A DNA stretch of 64,000 bases from JBMNGO01 sp050949885 (GCA_050949885.1 JBMNGO010000004.1:112629-176628); one strand, 5' to 3'; positions 53,671-63,419 are shown, counted from the first letter of the stretch. A program made the numbers and translations. Notes: generated from the letters alone by a model not told the origin.

Positions 53671-54507
53671 ATGGGGATTAACTGGTACCCGGGCCACATG
53701 GTAAAGGCCCGCAGGGAAATTCAAAACAATATAAAGCTGGTAGATATTACTATTATATTACTTGATGCCCGGGCTCCTTTTTCATGCCGTAACCGGGATC
53801 TGGAAAATCTAACCAGCAGGAAAAAAACCATAATGGTTCTTAATAAAGCCGACTTGGCACCTAAGGAAACTGTACGCCGGTATCTTGATATATTAAGAAA
53901 AGAAGGTCACGCAGCCGTATCATTCGATTCCATAACCGGCAAAGGGGTGCAAAAAGTCGTTCAGTCCATCCGGGCAGTTTATCAGGAAATAAGTGCTGAA
54001 ATGGTTAGAAAGGGAAGGCGGGTACGCCCTGCCCGCATTATGGTCATGGGAGTCCCCAATGTAGGCAAATCCACTTTTCTCAATTGCCTGGTAGGGAAGA
54101 AGATGGCTGCCACTGGGGCCCGTCCTGGAGTGACCCGGGGTACCCAGTGGATTAGGGTGCGTGAAGACATGGAGTTCATGGATACTCCTGGCTTAATGTG
54201 GCCCAGGATCGACGAGCCGGAACAGGGGCTAAAACTTGCTCTCCTGGATATTGTGGGAGAAAATGCATATCAGGAAGAGGATGTTGCCCTCTATCTGGTA
54301 CAGGTACTAAAAGAAAAAGCCCCTGATGTTTTGCAGGAGAAATTCGGAATTGAGCAGGTTAATATGTCCAGTGAGGAAGTACTGGCTGCTATAGCCGTGA
54401 GACGGGGATATATTGTAAAAGGCGGCCAGCCCGACCTTTTTAAAACCTGCAAAATGCTTTTGCATGATTTTCGCCGGGGAAACCTGGCCAGGGTAGGATT
54501 GGATTAG
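53671..54507 (+). CDS. rbgA: Ribosome biogenesis GTPase RbgA (YlqF)
   Basis: 278 residues with permuted GTPase motifs: G4 VLNKADLAP first, then G1 GVPNVGKSTFLN and G3 DTPGLMWP. The family start MGINWYPGHMVKA fits ATG at 53671; the frame extends 34 codons further upstream but without support. Needed for late 50S assembly. Confidence 0.92.
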   Translation: MGINWYPGHMVKARREIQNNIKLVDITIILLDARAPFSCRNRDLENLTSRKKTIMVLNKADLAPKETVRRYLDILRKEGHAAVSFDSITGKGVQKVVQSIRAVYQEISAEMVRKGRRVRPARIMVMGVPNVGKSTFLNCLVGKKMAATGARPGVTRGTQWIRVREDMEFMDTPGLMWPRIDEPEQGLKLALLDIVGENAYQEEDVALYLVQVLKEKAPDVLQEKFGIEQVNMSSEEVLAAIAVRRGYIVKGGQPDLFKTCKMLLHDFRRGNLARVGLD

Positions 54508-54713
54508 TATTGAAGGCTTGAAACATTCTACATAACTGCAATCTCACTCAAGACGGCTCGCTCTATTTTCTTCTAGAAATACCTTGTTTATTAGTAAAAG
54601 GACCAAGCGAAATACAGCTTATACCAATAGTTTGACAACTCTATTATTTCCTGGTATTTAGTAATAGAGGATTTGTTGATACTAGCTGCTTGAAAGTATC
54701 TAAGGAGGCTGCT

Positions 54714-55883
54714 TTGAAAAAGGGATTGGCAGGGTGCTCTTTAATAGCTTTGGTCCTTACCGGCTATTTACTCCTGGAAGGTACTAAGGAGGATGAGGTA
54801 TATGTGCCTGCCGGCAGTACCATAACGGTTACTGAACCCCGGACCGAGACCGTTTCTCTAGTTGCCGTGGGAGATTGCCTTATGCATAACACCCAGATCT
54901 GGTCGGGAGAACAACCGGATGGGTCTTATTGTTTTGATCACTTCTTTTCCGATGTAGCCCACCTGATTAAAGAAGCTGACTACAGCAGTGTTACTTTTGA
55001 AGCACCTATGGCAGGTCCTAAATCAGGGTATACCGGATATCCTCTTTTCAACAGCCCGGATGCCATGGCTCAAGCCTTTAAAAATGCCGGCTTTGATCTG
55101 ATTGTTACTAGTAACAATCATTCCCTGGATAGGGGAGTACAGGGGGCCTTGCGCACTCTTGACGTTTTACAGGCTGCCCAACTGGACACCATTGGCACCT
55201 ACAGAAATGAAGCTGAAAGCCAAATTTCTTTAATAAAAGACATAAGGGGAGTAAAGATAGGCTATCTGGCTTATACCTACGGTACCAACGGAATCCCGGT
55301 ACCTGCTGATAAACCTTATTTAATCAATTTATTGGAAGAAGATAGGGTAATTAATGATGTTAGTACTTTAAGGCCCCTGGTTGACATACTGGTAGTAATT
55401 TTGCATTGGGGAGTGGAGTATGCTGCCAGGCCCACCGAGGCACAGGTGGAGTTGGCGCATAAGATCTGTCAGGCCGGGGCTGATGTAATATTAGGCAGCC
55501 ATCCCCATGTGATTCAGACTATGGAGGTTTTTCAATCCGGGGATAAAGACAAATTTATTATATATTCCATGGGCAACTTTATTAGTCACCAGATAGGTTT
55601 GGAACGAAACAGCGGAATAGTGCTGAATTTAAAATTCACCAAAAACTTTGACCGAGGCGAAACCTGGCTGCAAGAAGTCTCATATATTCCAACTTACTCT
55701 CATCCTTTCTATATTAATGGCCGTATGTACTTCCGGGTGGTACCAGTTCAGGAAGCTATGGAAAGAATAATGGAGGGTACTGAACTATATCTGGGAAGCC
55801 AGGACCTGCCTACCCTCCAGAATGTATGGGACAGCACCACCCAGCAACTGCAAGAACCTTTCGTAAAATCTCCAGACATATAA
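54714..55883 (+). CDS. CapA-family (PGA_cap) metallophosphatase-like protein
   Basis: An N-terminal membrane or signal segment (LAGCSLIALVLTGYLLL) is followed by the PGA_cap fold: VAVGDCLMHN, TFEAPM, SNNHSLDRG, VVILHWGVEY and GSHPHVIQ with metal-binding residues. Related proteins act in poly-glutamate capsule or peptidoglycan metabolism; role unknown here. SD AAGGAGG fits TTG at 54714, inside a longer frame from 54690. Confidence 0.82.
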   Translation: MKKGLAGCSLIALVLTGYLLLEGTKEDEVYVPAGSTITVTEPRTETVSLVAVGDCLMHNTQIWSGEQPDGSYCFDHFFSDVAHLIKEADYSSVTFEAPMAGPKSGYTGYPLFNSPDAMAQAFKNAGFDLIVTSNNHSLDRGVQGALRTLDVLQAAQLDTIGTYRNEAESQISLIKDIRGVKIGYLAYTYGTNGIPVPADKPYLINLLEEDRVINDVSTLRPLVDILVVILHWGVEYAARPTEAQVELAHKICQAGADVILGSHPHVIQTMEVFQSGDKDKFIIYSMGNFISHQIGLERNSGIVLNLKFTKNFDRGETWLQEVSYIPTYSHPFYINGRMYFRVVPVQEAMERIMEGTELYLGSQDLPTLQNVWDSTTQQLQEPFVKSPDI

Positions 55884-55975
55884 GCCAGGTCTTCAGACTG
55901 AATACAAAAAAGGTTATAATTGGACAATGAGAATAAGGCTATTGATTAAAATTTCATGCCTTTTTATGGTAATCG

Positions 55976-56680
55976 ATGGAAGCGAATAGGTGCATAAATG
56001 TGAGAAAAGATATAGACGCGGCTGAGATGGAAAGGCTGGAACTTTTATCTGCTTTTGAGAGAAAAGGCTATAGTGAAGGGTACCATTACATAGCGGGAGT
56101 TGATGAAGCCGGCCGGGGGCCTATTGCCGGACCGGTGGCAGCGGCAGCAGTTATTTTGCCTGAAAACTACCTTTTGCCGGGAGTGGACGATTCCAAAAAA
56201 CTTACTCCTAAAATACGCAGCCAGCTGGTGCGGGAAATCAAAAGGGGTGCCCTATCCTGGGCAGTTACCTTTGTATTTCCTCCTTACCTGGACCGGATTA
56301 ATATTCTTAATGCTACCATTAAAGCCATGGAGTTAGCTGTTCGACAGTTAACACCCTTTCCCGATTTGCTGTTGATTGATGCGTTAAAATTGCCCAACTT
56401 AGACGTAGCGCAAATTCCTCTCATAAAGGGAGATGCGCGGAGCATGGCTATTGCCTGCGCCTCCATCCTGGCCAAAGAGGAACGGGATGCTGCCATGGGA
56501 GGTTTTGAACAATTATACCCGGGGTACGGGTTTGCTGATCATAAAGGATATGCGACCCGAATGCATATCCAGGCTATTTATACTCAGGGTGTTTGCGGTA
56601 TTCACCGGGAGAGTTTTGAACCGGTAAAAACAATAATCACCAATCGTAGAGTGCAACCAGGGCTGTTCCAGGATGGGTAA
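55976..56680 (+). CDS. rnhB: Ribonuclease HII
   Basis: 234 residues with GVDEAGRGPIAGPV (Asp, Glu), VDDSKKLTPK and LLIDALKLP, and HKGYATRMH at the C-terminus. Removes RNA from DNA. The SD at the ATG is weak. Confidence 0.93.
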   Translation: MEANRCINVRKDIDAAEMERLELLSAFERKGYSEGYHYIAGVDEAGRGPIAGPVAAAAVILPENYLLPGVDDSKKLTPKIRSQLVREIKRGALSWAVTFVFPPYLDRINILNATIKAMELAVRQLTPFPDLLLIDALKLPNLDVAQIPLIKGDARSMAIACASILAKEERDAAMGGFEQLYPGYGFADHKGYATRMHIQAIYTQGVCGIHRESFEPVKTIITNRRVQPGLFQDG

Positions 56681-56714
56681 TCAGGGAGCACCAACAGCCT
56701 GACGGGAGGGAAAA

Positions 56715-57065
56715 GTGCCAAAAAGAAACCTGGGTAAAGCAGGTGAAGAATTAGCCGCCAATTACCTGGCAGCCAATGGATACAGTATAGTAACCCGAAA
56801 CTTTCATACCCGTTATGGAGAATTGGATCTGGTATGTAAAAAGAATGGCATGTTGGTTTTTGTAGAGGTCAAGACCAGGACCAAGACTGCTTTTGGCTAT
56901 CCTGCAGAAGCAGTAACCCGCCAAAAAAGGGAGCGAATCAAAAAAGCGGCTTTGCTTTTTATTGATGCTCATCCCCAGTCCTTTTGTGGTCTTCGTTTTG
57001 ATGTTATTGCCATTTTAATTACCCCGTCGGATATAAAAATTGACCACATCCAGGAGGCATTTTAG
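56715..57065 (+). CDS. yraN: YraN family (UPF0102) endonuclease-like protein
   Basis: 116 residues with a PD-(D/E)XK core (YGELDLVCKKNGMLVFVEVKTR) and the start GKAGEELAANYLAANGY. GTG start with SD GGGAGGG. Usual neighbour of rnhB. Confidence 0.9.
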   Translation: MPKRNLGKAGEELAANYLAANGYSIVTRNFHTRYGELDLVCKKNGMLVFVEVKTRTKTAFGYPAEAVTRQKRERIKKAALLFIDAHPQSFCGLRFDVIAILITPSDIKIDHIQEAF

Positions 57066-57169
57066 AATGAGGATTTATCCAAGTGATAGTCCTTATTTTG
57101 GGAACCTTAGGGAAGAAATCATAGGACCGGGTGGCCCTAAAAACTGCAGTAAGATGAGGAGGATGACAA

Positions 57170-57994
57170 GTGCTGATTTATGGAAAAGAAATAAGAGACA
57201 GGGTAAAAAACAGGATTAGCGAAGCAGCCCAGCATATTCCTATGAAGATGGCGGTTCTTCAGGTGGGTGCTGATGAGGCTGCAGGATCTTATATCCGAGG
57301 TATAAAAAAATTTGCTGATGAAACCGGGGTTAATGTGGAAGTCCTCAACCTGCCCGGGGATGCCAGTGAGGCTTTAGTGCTGAAAACAATTGAAGAGCTT
57401 AACAATGCCCGGGATATTACCGGGATAATGCTGCAAACCCCTTTTCCTGACCATATTGCTGTCAATAAGGTTATCAACAGTATCTCTTATCATAAGGACG
57501 TTGAAGGAATTCACAACTATAATCTGGGAAAACTCATCAGCAAAGAAGAAGGAGTCAAGCCCTGTACTCCTAAAGCTGTTTTGTCATTACTGGAGCATTA
57601 CCAGGTACCTATTGAAGGGCAGCGAGTGGTTATTGTGGGCCGCAGTATGACAGTCGGCAGCCCCCTGGCTACCATGATGACCGGGAAAAACGGAACCGTT
57701 ACCCTGTGCCATTCCCGGACCCGGGACCTGGCAGAGGAAACTAAAAGAGCAGATATTTTGGTAGCTGCCCTGGGCAAGATTAATTTTATTACTCCGGATA
57801 TGGTTAATGAACAATGTGTAATAATCGATGTGGGGACCAACTTTGATGAAAACGGAAAAATGTATGGAGATGTTCATGAAGAGGCCAAAGCCAAGGCTAA
57901 AATGGCCAGTGCGGTGCCAGGAGGGGTCGGAGTAATAACAGTTGCTGAACTTTTTGACAATCTCCTGTTGCTGGCACAGCAGACGGAAAAATAA
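57170..57994 (+). CDS. folD: FolD methylenetetrahydrofolate dehydrogenase/cyclohydrolase
   Basis: 274 residues with SYIRGIKKFADETG, GIMLQTPFPDHI, the NADP-binding VVIVGRSMTVGSPLA and the end PGGVGVITVAELFDN. GTG start, SD GAGGAGG. Supplies one-carbon units. Confidence 0.92.
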   Translation: MLIYGKEIRDRVKNRISEAAQHIPMKMAVLQVGADEAAGSYIRGIKKFADETGVNVEVLNLPGDASEALVLKTIEELNNARDITGIMLQTPFPDHIAVNKVINSISYHKDVEGIHNYNLGKLISKEEGVKPCTPKAVLSLLEHYQVPIEGQRVVIVGRSMTVGSPLATMMTGKNGTVTLCHSRTRDLAEETKRADILVAALGKINFITPDMVNEQCVIIDVGTNFDENGKMYGDVHEEAKAKAKMASAVPGGVGVITVAELFDNLLLLAQQTEK

Positions 57995-58028
57995 CACTAT
58001 GCAATGAAATAGAAAGTAACAAGTCAGT

Positions 58029-58589
58029 CTACTGGATGCTAAGGATAATGCCTTTTGATTCCAGGATTTTCAAGATTTCTGAATTCTTGGGCATTTCACT
58101 CGGGTTAAAAGTAACATAAGGCAATTCTGCAGCTTCGCAGACTTTTTTGGTAAAACGGTCGGCCAGCTGCTTTTTTTTGCCTTCCGGTTTCCCATCATAG
58201 AGTATAACCAGTACAGGATTAAGATCCGGTAATTCACATATAACTAAATCAACATTGCGCTCCTTGGCCCGCAGGTAGTATTCTTGACGGTTAGGGGCAT
58301 CAGCGGCCAGGGTAAGCAGGTCAACCAGCCTGGTCTTGGGAAGAACACAGTAATGGCTTCCGGCCAGTATGTCAGTTATTTGCTGATAAAAGGCCAACTC
58401 CCGTCCGTTGAGTAAATAGTCGCGTTTTTTGTAGGGCATATTATTCATATCAATCCAGGCATCACTGATATCAATTACCTCTCCGGTTTTGGGTTTGCGC
58501 TTTTTAACATGAGCTTTATTTGCACCATAGGTATCCCAAATCCATTTACCCAAAATTATTAGTATAAGCAGTGCAATAAGCTGAGCCAT
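58029..58589 (-). CDS. DUF2726-domain membrane-anchored protein
   Basis: One N-terminal membrane helix (LIALLILIILGKWIW), then a DUF2726-like domain: YLLNGRELAFYQQITDIL, CVLPKTRLVDLLTL and VDLVICELPDLNPVLVILYD, a nuclease-like fold. Function unknown. ATG with SD AAAAGGAG. Confidence 0.72.
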   Translation of the reverse strand: MAQLIALLILIILGKWIWDTYGANKAHVKKRKPKTGEVIDISDAWIDMNNMPYKKRDYLLNGRELAFYQQITDILAGSHYCVLPKTRLVDLLTLAADAPNRQEYYLRAKERNVDLVICELPDLNPVLVILYDGKPEGKKKQLADRFTKKVCEAAELPYVTFNPSEMPKNSEILKILESKGIILSIQ

Positions 58590-58785
58590 TCGGATACTCT
58601 CCTTTTGAGAATTTTATAGCTTTTTTCGTTATCCTATAACAATGTTATATTTTTATTTATATTTAGTCCAGATTTACAGGCAATAACCAGCGGATTATTT
58701 ATTTTTAAGGAGCCCACTTTAAATCTTTTATGAAAGAGGATAAAAGTATAGAATAATAGCATATCCCAAGCAAGGAGGTTTTTCT

Positions 58786-60288
58786 GTGGACTATCAAAGC
58801 AGCCGGGGGCAAGTATCATCAGTTAGTGCGGCCCAGGCAATAACCAGCGGTATTTCTCCTGATGGAGGACTTTTTCTTCCTGACTATATACCGATCTTGG
58901 ATGCAACCATCCTGGAGGCCATGGAAAATTGGACTTACCAGGAAAGGGCTGTATACATTTTGAGACAATTCCTTACTGACTTTTCGGAAGAGGAAATAAA
59001 AGAATGCGTTTATGCAGCTTACAATGAAGAAAATTTTGATGATGAAAAAATTGCTCCCCTGGTAAAAATCAATAATAAGCTCTTTGTACAGGAATTGTGG
59101 CATGGTCCCACCTGTGCTTTTAAAGATATGGCCCTGCAGATCCTGCCGCATTTCCTTACCAAAAGTGCCCGGAAAATTAACGAAACCAAAGAGATAATTA
59201 TCCTAGTAGCTACATCCGGTGATACTGGCAAGGCAGCTTTGGAGGGTTTTAAAGATGTGGCAGGTACCCGGATAATCGTTTTCTTCCCCGAAGATGGGGT
59301 AAGTGAGGTTCAAAAGCGCCAAATGGTTACCCAGGAAGGTAATAATGTTTATGTGGCCGGGGTGGTAGGCAATTTTGATGATGCCCAGAACGGGGTAAAG
59401 AGGATTTTTGGTGATGAAAACATTATCGCTAGGCTGGGGCATGCCGGGATGCGAATGTCATCAGCCAACTCCATCAATTGGGGCAGATTACTACCCCAGA
59501 TTGTCTATTATGTATCAGCTTATGTGGACCTCAAACAGAGGGGAGCCATCAAGGCCGGTGAAAAGGTGAACATCGTTGTTCCCACAGGCAACTTCGGCAA
59601 TATACTGGCTGCTTATTATGCTATGAGAATGGGCATCCCTGTAAATCGGCTGATATGTGCTGCCAATACCAATAATGTTTTAACTGAGTTTATCCGCACC
59701 GGGGTGTATAACCGCAATCGTACCTTTGAAAAGACCATTTCACCTTCCATGGATATTCTAATCTCGTCTAATCTGGAAAGGCTGCTTTATGAGGTAACTG
59801 AACATAATTCGGAAAAGGTTTCCGCCTGGATGAAGGAATTAAAAGAAAACGGAATTTACCAGGTTGATGAAGCAACTGCCAGTATTATTCAACAATTATT
59901 TTGGTCCGATTTTTGTTCTGATGATGAGACTATTGATGCCATTAAATCCACCTGGGACCGGGAAAATTATCTGCTGGATACCCATACGGCGGTGGCCTTT
60001 AATGTGTATCAAAAGTTCTGTGCAGCAACCGGGGATAATCATACAACCATCATTGCTTCCACTGCCAGCCCTTTCAAATTCGGCAGCAGCGTAGCTCAGG
60101 GAGTTTTTTCACCGGAACAGATAGAAGGCCAAAGTGAGTTTGCAGTGCTGAATATCCTGGCTGATGCCACTGGCTGGCCTATTCCGGAAGCTATAAGGGG
60201 ACTTGAACAGAGAGAGATTAGGCATAATGTGGTTACCTCATGCTCAGATATGGAAAAAACCGTTTTGGCTTTCCTGGGAATCAAATAA
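58786..60288 (+). CDS. thrC: Threonine synthase
   Basis: 500 residues with the PLP lysine K113 in GPTCAFKDMALQ, the SGDTGKAALEGF phosphate loop and GNFGNILAAYYAMRMG. Converts O-phosphohomoserine to threonine. GTG start with SD AAGGAGG. Convergent with an apgM-family gene across a shared terminator. Confidence 0.92.
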   Translation: MDYQSSRGQVSSVSAAQAITSGISPDGGLFLPDYIPILDATILEAMENWTYQERAVYILRQFLTDFSEEEIKECVYAAYNEENFDDEKIAPLVKINNKLFVQELWHGPTCAFKDMALQILPHFLTKSARKINETKEIIILVATSGDTGKAALEGFKDVAGTRIIVFFPEDGVSEVQKRQMVTQEGNNVYVAGVVGNFDDAQNGVKRIFGDENIIARLGHAGMRMSSANSINWGRLLPQIVYYVSAYVDLKQRGAIKAGEKVNIVVPTGNFGNILAAYYAMRMGIPVNRLICAANTNNVLTEFIRTGVYNRNRTFEKTISPSMDILISSNLERLLYEVTEHNSEKVSAWMKELKENGIYQVDEATASIIQQLFWSDFCSDDETIDAIKSTWDRENYLLDTHTAVAFNVYQKFCAATGDNHTTIIASTASPFKFGSSVAQGVFSPEQIEGQSEFAVLNILADATGWPIPEAIRGLEQREIRHNVVTSCSDMEKTVLAFLGIK

Positions 60289-60312
60289 TTAAAATTGTTC
60301 CAAGGATATACT

Positions 60313-60346
60313 AACGGGACCATTTTGTTTGATGGTCCCGTTTATT
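60313..60346. terminator. Bidirectional terminator between thrC and apgM
   Basis: AACGGGACCAT (60313-60323) pairs with ATGGTCCCGTT (60332-60342), flanked by T-rich sequence on the plus side. Confidence 0.75.
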
Positions 60347-60347
60347 T

Positions 60348-61565
60348 TTAGTCTATTTTCTCCTTGATGAACAGGTCCATTAGCTGGTGGCCTTTTTCAA
60401 TAAAGGGTCCTTTTTCCGCGGATTTTTCCTGGTATTGTTCAATACCGTAGGACTTTTGTTTCCTGCTGTCATAAAGCAGAAAAGGAACTGGTTCGCTGCT
60501 GTGCGTCCTGATGGACAGTGGGGTGGGATGATCAGGAAGCAGTAAGAACCTGACATAGGGGAAATTGTGCATTTCATCAATAAAAGGGCCGATAACCTGG
60601 CTGTCTATCTGTTCAATAGCCCAAATTTTATGTTCCAGGCTCCCCTGGTGGCCGGCTTCATCCGGGGCCTCGATATGAACATAGACAAAGTCCTGGCCCC
60701 GTTTAAGTTCATTCAGTGCAGCCTGGGCTTTGCCGGAAAAATTGGTGACCACTCCGCCAGTAGCACCCGGAACCTCAATGGGGGTAAGTCCAGCGCAAAT
60801 ACCCAGCCCTTTGATAAGATCAACGGCTGCCACTACTGAGCCTTTTACCCCATACTTATCAGCAAAACTGGTAAGAGACGGCTTTTTTCCTTCTCCCCAG
60901 AACCACGCTGATGTAGCTGGATTCTTACCTGCCTGGCGGCGGGCCTGGTTTACCGGATGATCCTTCAAAATAGCCTCACTCTTTTCCATGATATCCAACA
61001 GCGTTTGCCCATATTTGCCCCGGGGCAAATATTTCCCGATAATCTGGTCAGAAATATCATGGGGCGGGGTAAGAATTATTTCCCGGCTGCCTCCATTTCT
61101 CCATACCATCAGATGGCGATAGCTTATACCGGGAAAAAAGTTGAATTCCTCAGTGCCGAGTTTAATAGATAGTTCGCCAATTAATTCGGCGGATTCTTCA
61201 GAGGAAATTTCCCCTGAACTGTAATCAACCATGGTCTTGTCCGAGTAGTTGGCTTCATTTGACAGGGTAACCAGGTTGCAGCGCAAAGCCAGGTCCTGAT
61301 CACCCAATTTTACGCCCATACTTACTGCCTCAAGAGGCGAGCGGCCGGTATAATATTTTTGCGGGTCATATCCCATAACGGAAAGATTGGCAACATCACT
61401 GCCCGGTGGAAACCCCGGAGGGATAGTAGCTACCAGACCAATTTGGGATACTTTGGCTAGTTGATCCATATTAGGAGTTTTGGCATATTGCAAAGGAGTT
61501 TGGTTGTTTAATTCAGGAATGGGGTAATCAGCCATTCCATCAGCAAGAAGGAGCAAATACTTCAC
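60348..61565 (-). CDS. apgM: ApgM-family phosphoglycerate mutase / proposed homoserine kinase
   Basis: 405 residues of the metal-dependent alkaline-phosphatase-like fold: YLLLLADGMADYP, PGSDVANLSVMGYDP with the catalytic Ser, VHIEAPDEAGHQGSLEHK and PDHPTP. Members are either cofactor-independent phosphoglycerate mutases or, in several lineages without thrB, proposed homoserine kinases. The location next to thrC favours the latter, as inference. GTG at 61565 has SD CAGGAG at 9 nt; ATG at 61574 touches it. Confidence 0.87.
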   Translation of the reverse strand: MKYLLLLADGMADYPIPELNNQTPLQYAKTPNMDQLAKVSQIGLVATIPPGFPPGSDVANLSVMGYDPQKYYTGRSPLEAVSMGVKLGDQDLALRCNLVTLSNEANYSDKTMVDYSSGEISSEESAELIGELSIKLGTEEFNFFPGISYRHLMVWRNGGSREIILTPPHDISDQIIGKYLPRGKYGQTLLDIMEKSEAILKDHPVNQARRQAGKNPATSAWFWGEGKKPSLTSFADKYGVKGSVVAAVDLIKGLGICAGLTPIEVPGATGGVVTNFSGKAQAALNELKRGQDFVYVHIEAPDEAGHQGSLEHKIWAIEQIDSQVIGPFIDEMHNFPYVRFLLLPDHPTPLSIRTHSSEPVPFLLYDSRKQKSYGIEQYQEKSAEKGPFIEKGHQLMDLFIKEKID

Positions 61566-61689
61566 TAATAACATCTCCTGTATTAATTGGTTAAAAATTT
61601 CTTATAGTATAGCACCTATCAGTGGTATTCATAAAGCTAATAGTAAGAATCAAGAGACCTTCCGTATGATTGATCCCCGTGAGTCTCTA

Positions 61690-61718
61690 TTGACTAATTA
61701 TATTGCTGGTGCTATAAT
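61690..61718 (+). promoter_or_regulatory. Promoter of tRNA-Asp
   Basis: TTGACT (61690-61695), 17 bp, TATAAT (61713-61718). Confidence 0.8.
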
Positions 61719-61730
61719 AATTCACGTTGC

Positions 61731-61806
61731 GGAGCCGTGGTGTAGCGGTTAACATGCCGGCCTGTCACGCCGGAGATCGTGGGTTCAAATCCCATCGGCT
61801 TCGCCA
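61731..61806 (+). tRNA. tRNA-Asp(GTC)
   Basis: Acceptor GGAGCCG/CGGCTTC, anticodon GTC at 61764-61766, encoded CCA. Confidence 0.93.
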
Positions 61807-61820
61807 TATTATTGTTAATA

Positions 61821-61849
61821 TTGACTTTTAAAAAATTCACAATTATAAT
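61821..61849 (+). promoter_or_regulatory. Promoter of tRNA-Phe
   Basis: TTGACT (61821-61826), 17 bp, TATAAT (61844-61849). Confidence 0.8.
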
Positions 61850-61871
61850 TAGGTCTGCGAAATGGATATCT

Positions 61872-61947
<76 letters not shown>

Positions 61948-61953
61948 TTATAA

Positions 61954-62028
61954 GCGGAAGTGGCTCAGTGGTAGAGCATCGCCTTGCCAAGGCGAGGGTC
62001 GCGAGTTCGAATCTCGTCTTCCGCTCCA
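61954..62028 (+). tRNA. tRNA-Gly(GCC)
   Basis: Acceptor GCGGAAG/CTTCCGC, anticodon GCC at 61986-61988, encoded CCA. Cotranscribed with tRNA-Phe. Confidence 0.93.
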
Positions 62029-62043
62029 TTAAGAGTATTAAAG

Positions 62044-62072
62044 GGCGTTACTGGCAAGGTAACGCCTTTATT
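62044..62072 (+). terminator. Terminator after tRNA-Gly
   Basis: GGCGTTAC (62044-62051) pairs with GTAACGCC (62059-62066), followed by T-rich sequence. Confidence 0.75.
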
Positions 62073-62098
62073 TTAGCCGAATAGTGTTTGGCTTTCTC

Positions 62099-62127
62099 TT
62101 GAAATAGAAAGGGAAAGTTGGTATAAT
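62099..62127 (+). promoter_or_regulatory. Promoter of tRNA-Cys
   Basis: TTGAAA (62099-62104), 17 bp, extended TGG-TATAAT (62122-62127). Confidence 0.75.
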
Positions 62128-62163
62128 TACTTTTGCGCCTGAGCGAATACGATTAATACCAAT

Positions 62164-62239
62164 GGGCGGGTGGCGAAGAGGCTAACGCTGTGGTCTGCAA
62201 AATCACCATTCACCGGTTCGAATCCGGTCCCGCCCTCCA
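62164..62239 (+). tRNA. tRNA-Cys(GCA)
   Basis: Acceptor GGGCGGG/CCCGCCC, anticodon GCA at 62197-62199, encoded CCA. Confidence 0.9.
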
Positions 62240-62324
62240 TAATGAAACAGGAGGACGTTTGCCTCCTTCTGTTGGGCGCTTAAGTTTTTTCTTGTAAAAC
62301 CGATAAAGGTTTGATAGACTATGT

Positions 62325-62355
62325 TGTGCAATAGCTTTATGAACATTATTGCACA
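62325..62355. repeat. 9-bp inverted repeat between tRNA-Cys and tRNA-Leu
   Basis: TGTGCAATA (62325-62333) and TATTGCACA (62347-62355) are perfect complements 13 nt apart. No T run follows. Role unknown; perhaps a processing or terminator structure. Confidence 0.5.
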
Positions 62356-62370
62356 GAATTTTTATACAAT

Positions 62371-62459
62371 GCCCGGGTGGCGGAATAGGCAGACGCACGG
62401 GACTTAAAATCCCGCGACCCTTACCGGTCGTGCCGGTTCGACCCCGGCCTCGGGCACCA
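62371..62459 (+). tRNA. tRNA-Leu(TAA)
   Basis: Long variable arm class, acceptor GCCCGGG/CTCGGGC, anticodon TAA at 62405-62407, encoded CCA. It sits next to phage-like genes. Confidence 0.92.
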
Positions 62460-62472
62460 TCTGTAAAAAAAG

Positions 62473-62498
62473 ACCCACTGATGATTCAGTGGGTTTTG
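62473..62498 (+). terminator. Terminator after tRNA-Leu
   Basis: ACCCACTGA (62473-62481) pairs with TCAGTGGGT (62486-62494) over a 4-nt loop, followed by TTTG. Confidence 0.75.
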
Positions 62499-62575
62499 TT
62501 ATGTTTAGAATCTCGTTTATTTGCTTCATCTGTCGGTGCTTTGTTAAGAAAGCATAAAAGAATGTCCCCTTGCTT

Positions 62576-63031
62576 CTACGGCACTTCAATAATCGCGGTT
62601 CCATGCCGCTTTGCTTGCTCCTCCAAATATAGCCTGATACCGGTTCCTACAAAACGTTCAGTAACATAAAAATATTCCGCAAGCAGGTGGGTGTAAAAAA
62701 GGCCGGAATTTACGGCCTTGATTAACTCGTCCATGGGCATGAGATACTTTACGGCCCAAAATATTGCGGATTTTTCATTCTTTTTCATTATATAGTTTTT
62801 GTCACTGCGAGCGAAGGCCACACGGTCGGTTGTACTTGTGAAATGATGTCCAAGTTCCTCTGCAAAGATACAACGTAAAAGGCGGTGATTGTTTCTGATT
62901 TTTTTATCCAGCAGGATAACTGGAGGCTTTTTTTCTACATGATAATATGCACCCAGAATGTTACAGGGAAAATCGTAGTAATCTACCAGGATGCCTTCGC
63001 TTTTTGCTAAAGCAAAAAGGTTTTGAGGCAT
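62576..63031 (-). CDS. ImmA/IrrE-type metallopeptidase
   Basis: 151 residues with the family zinc region CIFAEELGHHFTS, where the first His of the usual HELGH is Glu, as in many clostridial ImmA proteins. Such enzymes cleave phage or ICE repressors. It follows the XRE repressor gene by 4 bp in one operon. Confidence 0.8.
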   Translation of the reverse strand: MPQNLFALAKSEGILVDYYDFPCNILGAYYHVEKKPPVILLDKKIRNNHRLLRCIFAEELGHHFTSTTDRVAFARSDKNYIMKKNEKSAIFWAVKYLMPMDELIKAVNSGLFYTHLLAEYFYVTERFVGTGIRLYLEEQAKRHGTAIIEVP

Positions 63032-63035
63032 AGCT

Positions 63036-63398
63036 TTACTTCTCTCTTTTTGAGTTTTTTTCGGCTTGGTATTTGCTTATCACATATTCGGCATAATTTA
63101 TTATTTCTTTATACACTTCCGGAGGAATATCCTTGTCAAAATTAAAACTGGCGTCACCAGTGCCAATAATTATTTGAGGTGCCTGCTCGATTTGGGGAGT
63201 AGCAGTACGACCTAATAGATAATCGGTACTGACATCAAAGAAATCAGCAATTTTTTTAATAATTTCAGTATCGGGGGTGCTATACCCCGTCTCATAATTG
63301 GAAATGGTCGTCTTTCCTACCCCGATTGCTTTGGCTAAGTCAATTTGAGTAATTCTCTTAGCTTTTCTAAGTCTTAGCAGTCTTTCTCCCAGCCTCAT
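63036..63398 (-). CDS. XRE-family repressor, phage-type
   Basis: An N-terminal HTH (KRITQIDLAKAIGVGKTTISNYETGYSTPDTEII) and a C-terminal tail without a peptidase domain. Pairing with ImmA is the ImmR/ImmA arrangement of mobile elements and prophages. ATG with SD GGAGGGG. The upstream region carries spaced repeats that are likely its operators. Confidence 0.82.
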   Translation of the reverse strand: MRLGERLLRLRKAKRITQIDLAKAIGVGKTTISNYETGYSTPDTEIIKKIADFFDVSTDYLLGRTATPQIEQAPQIIIGTGDASFNFDKDIPPEVYKEIINYAEYVISKYQAEKNSKREK

Positions 63399-63419
63399 TT
63401 TTCCCCTCCATTAAAAGAA

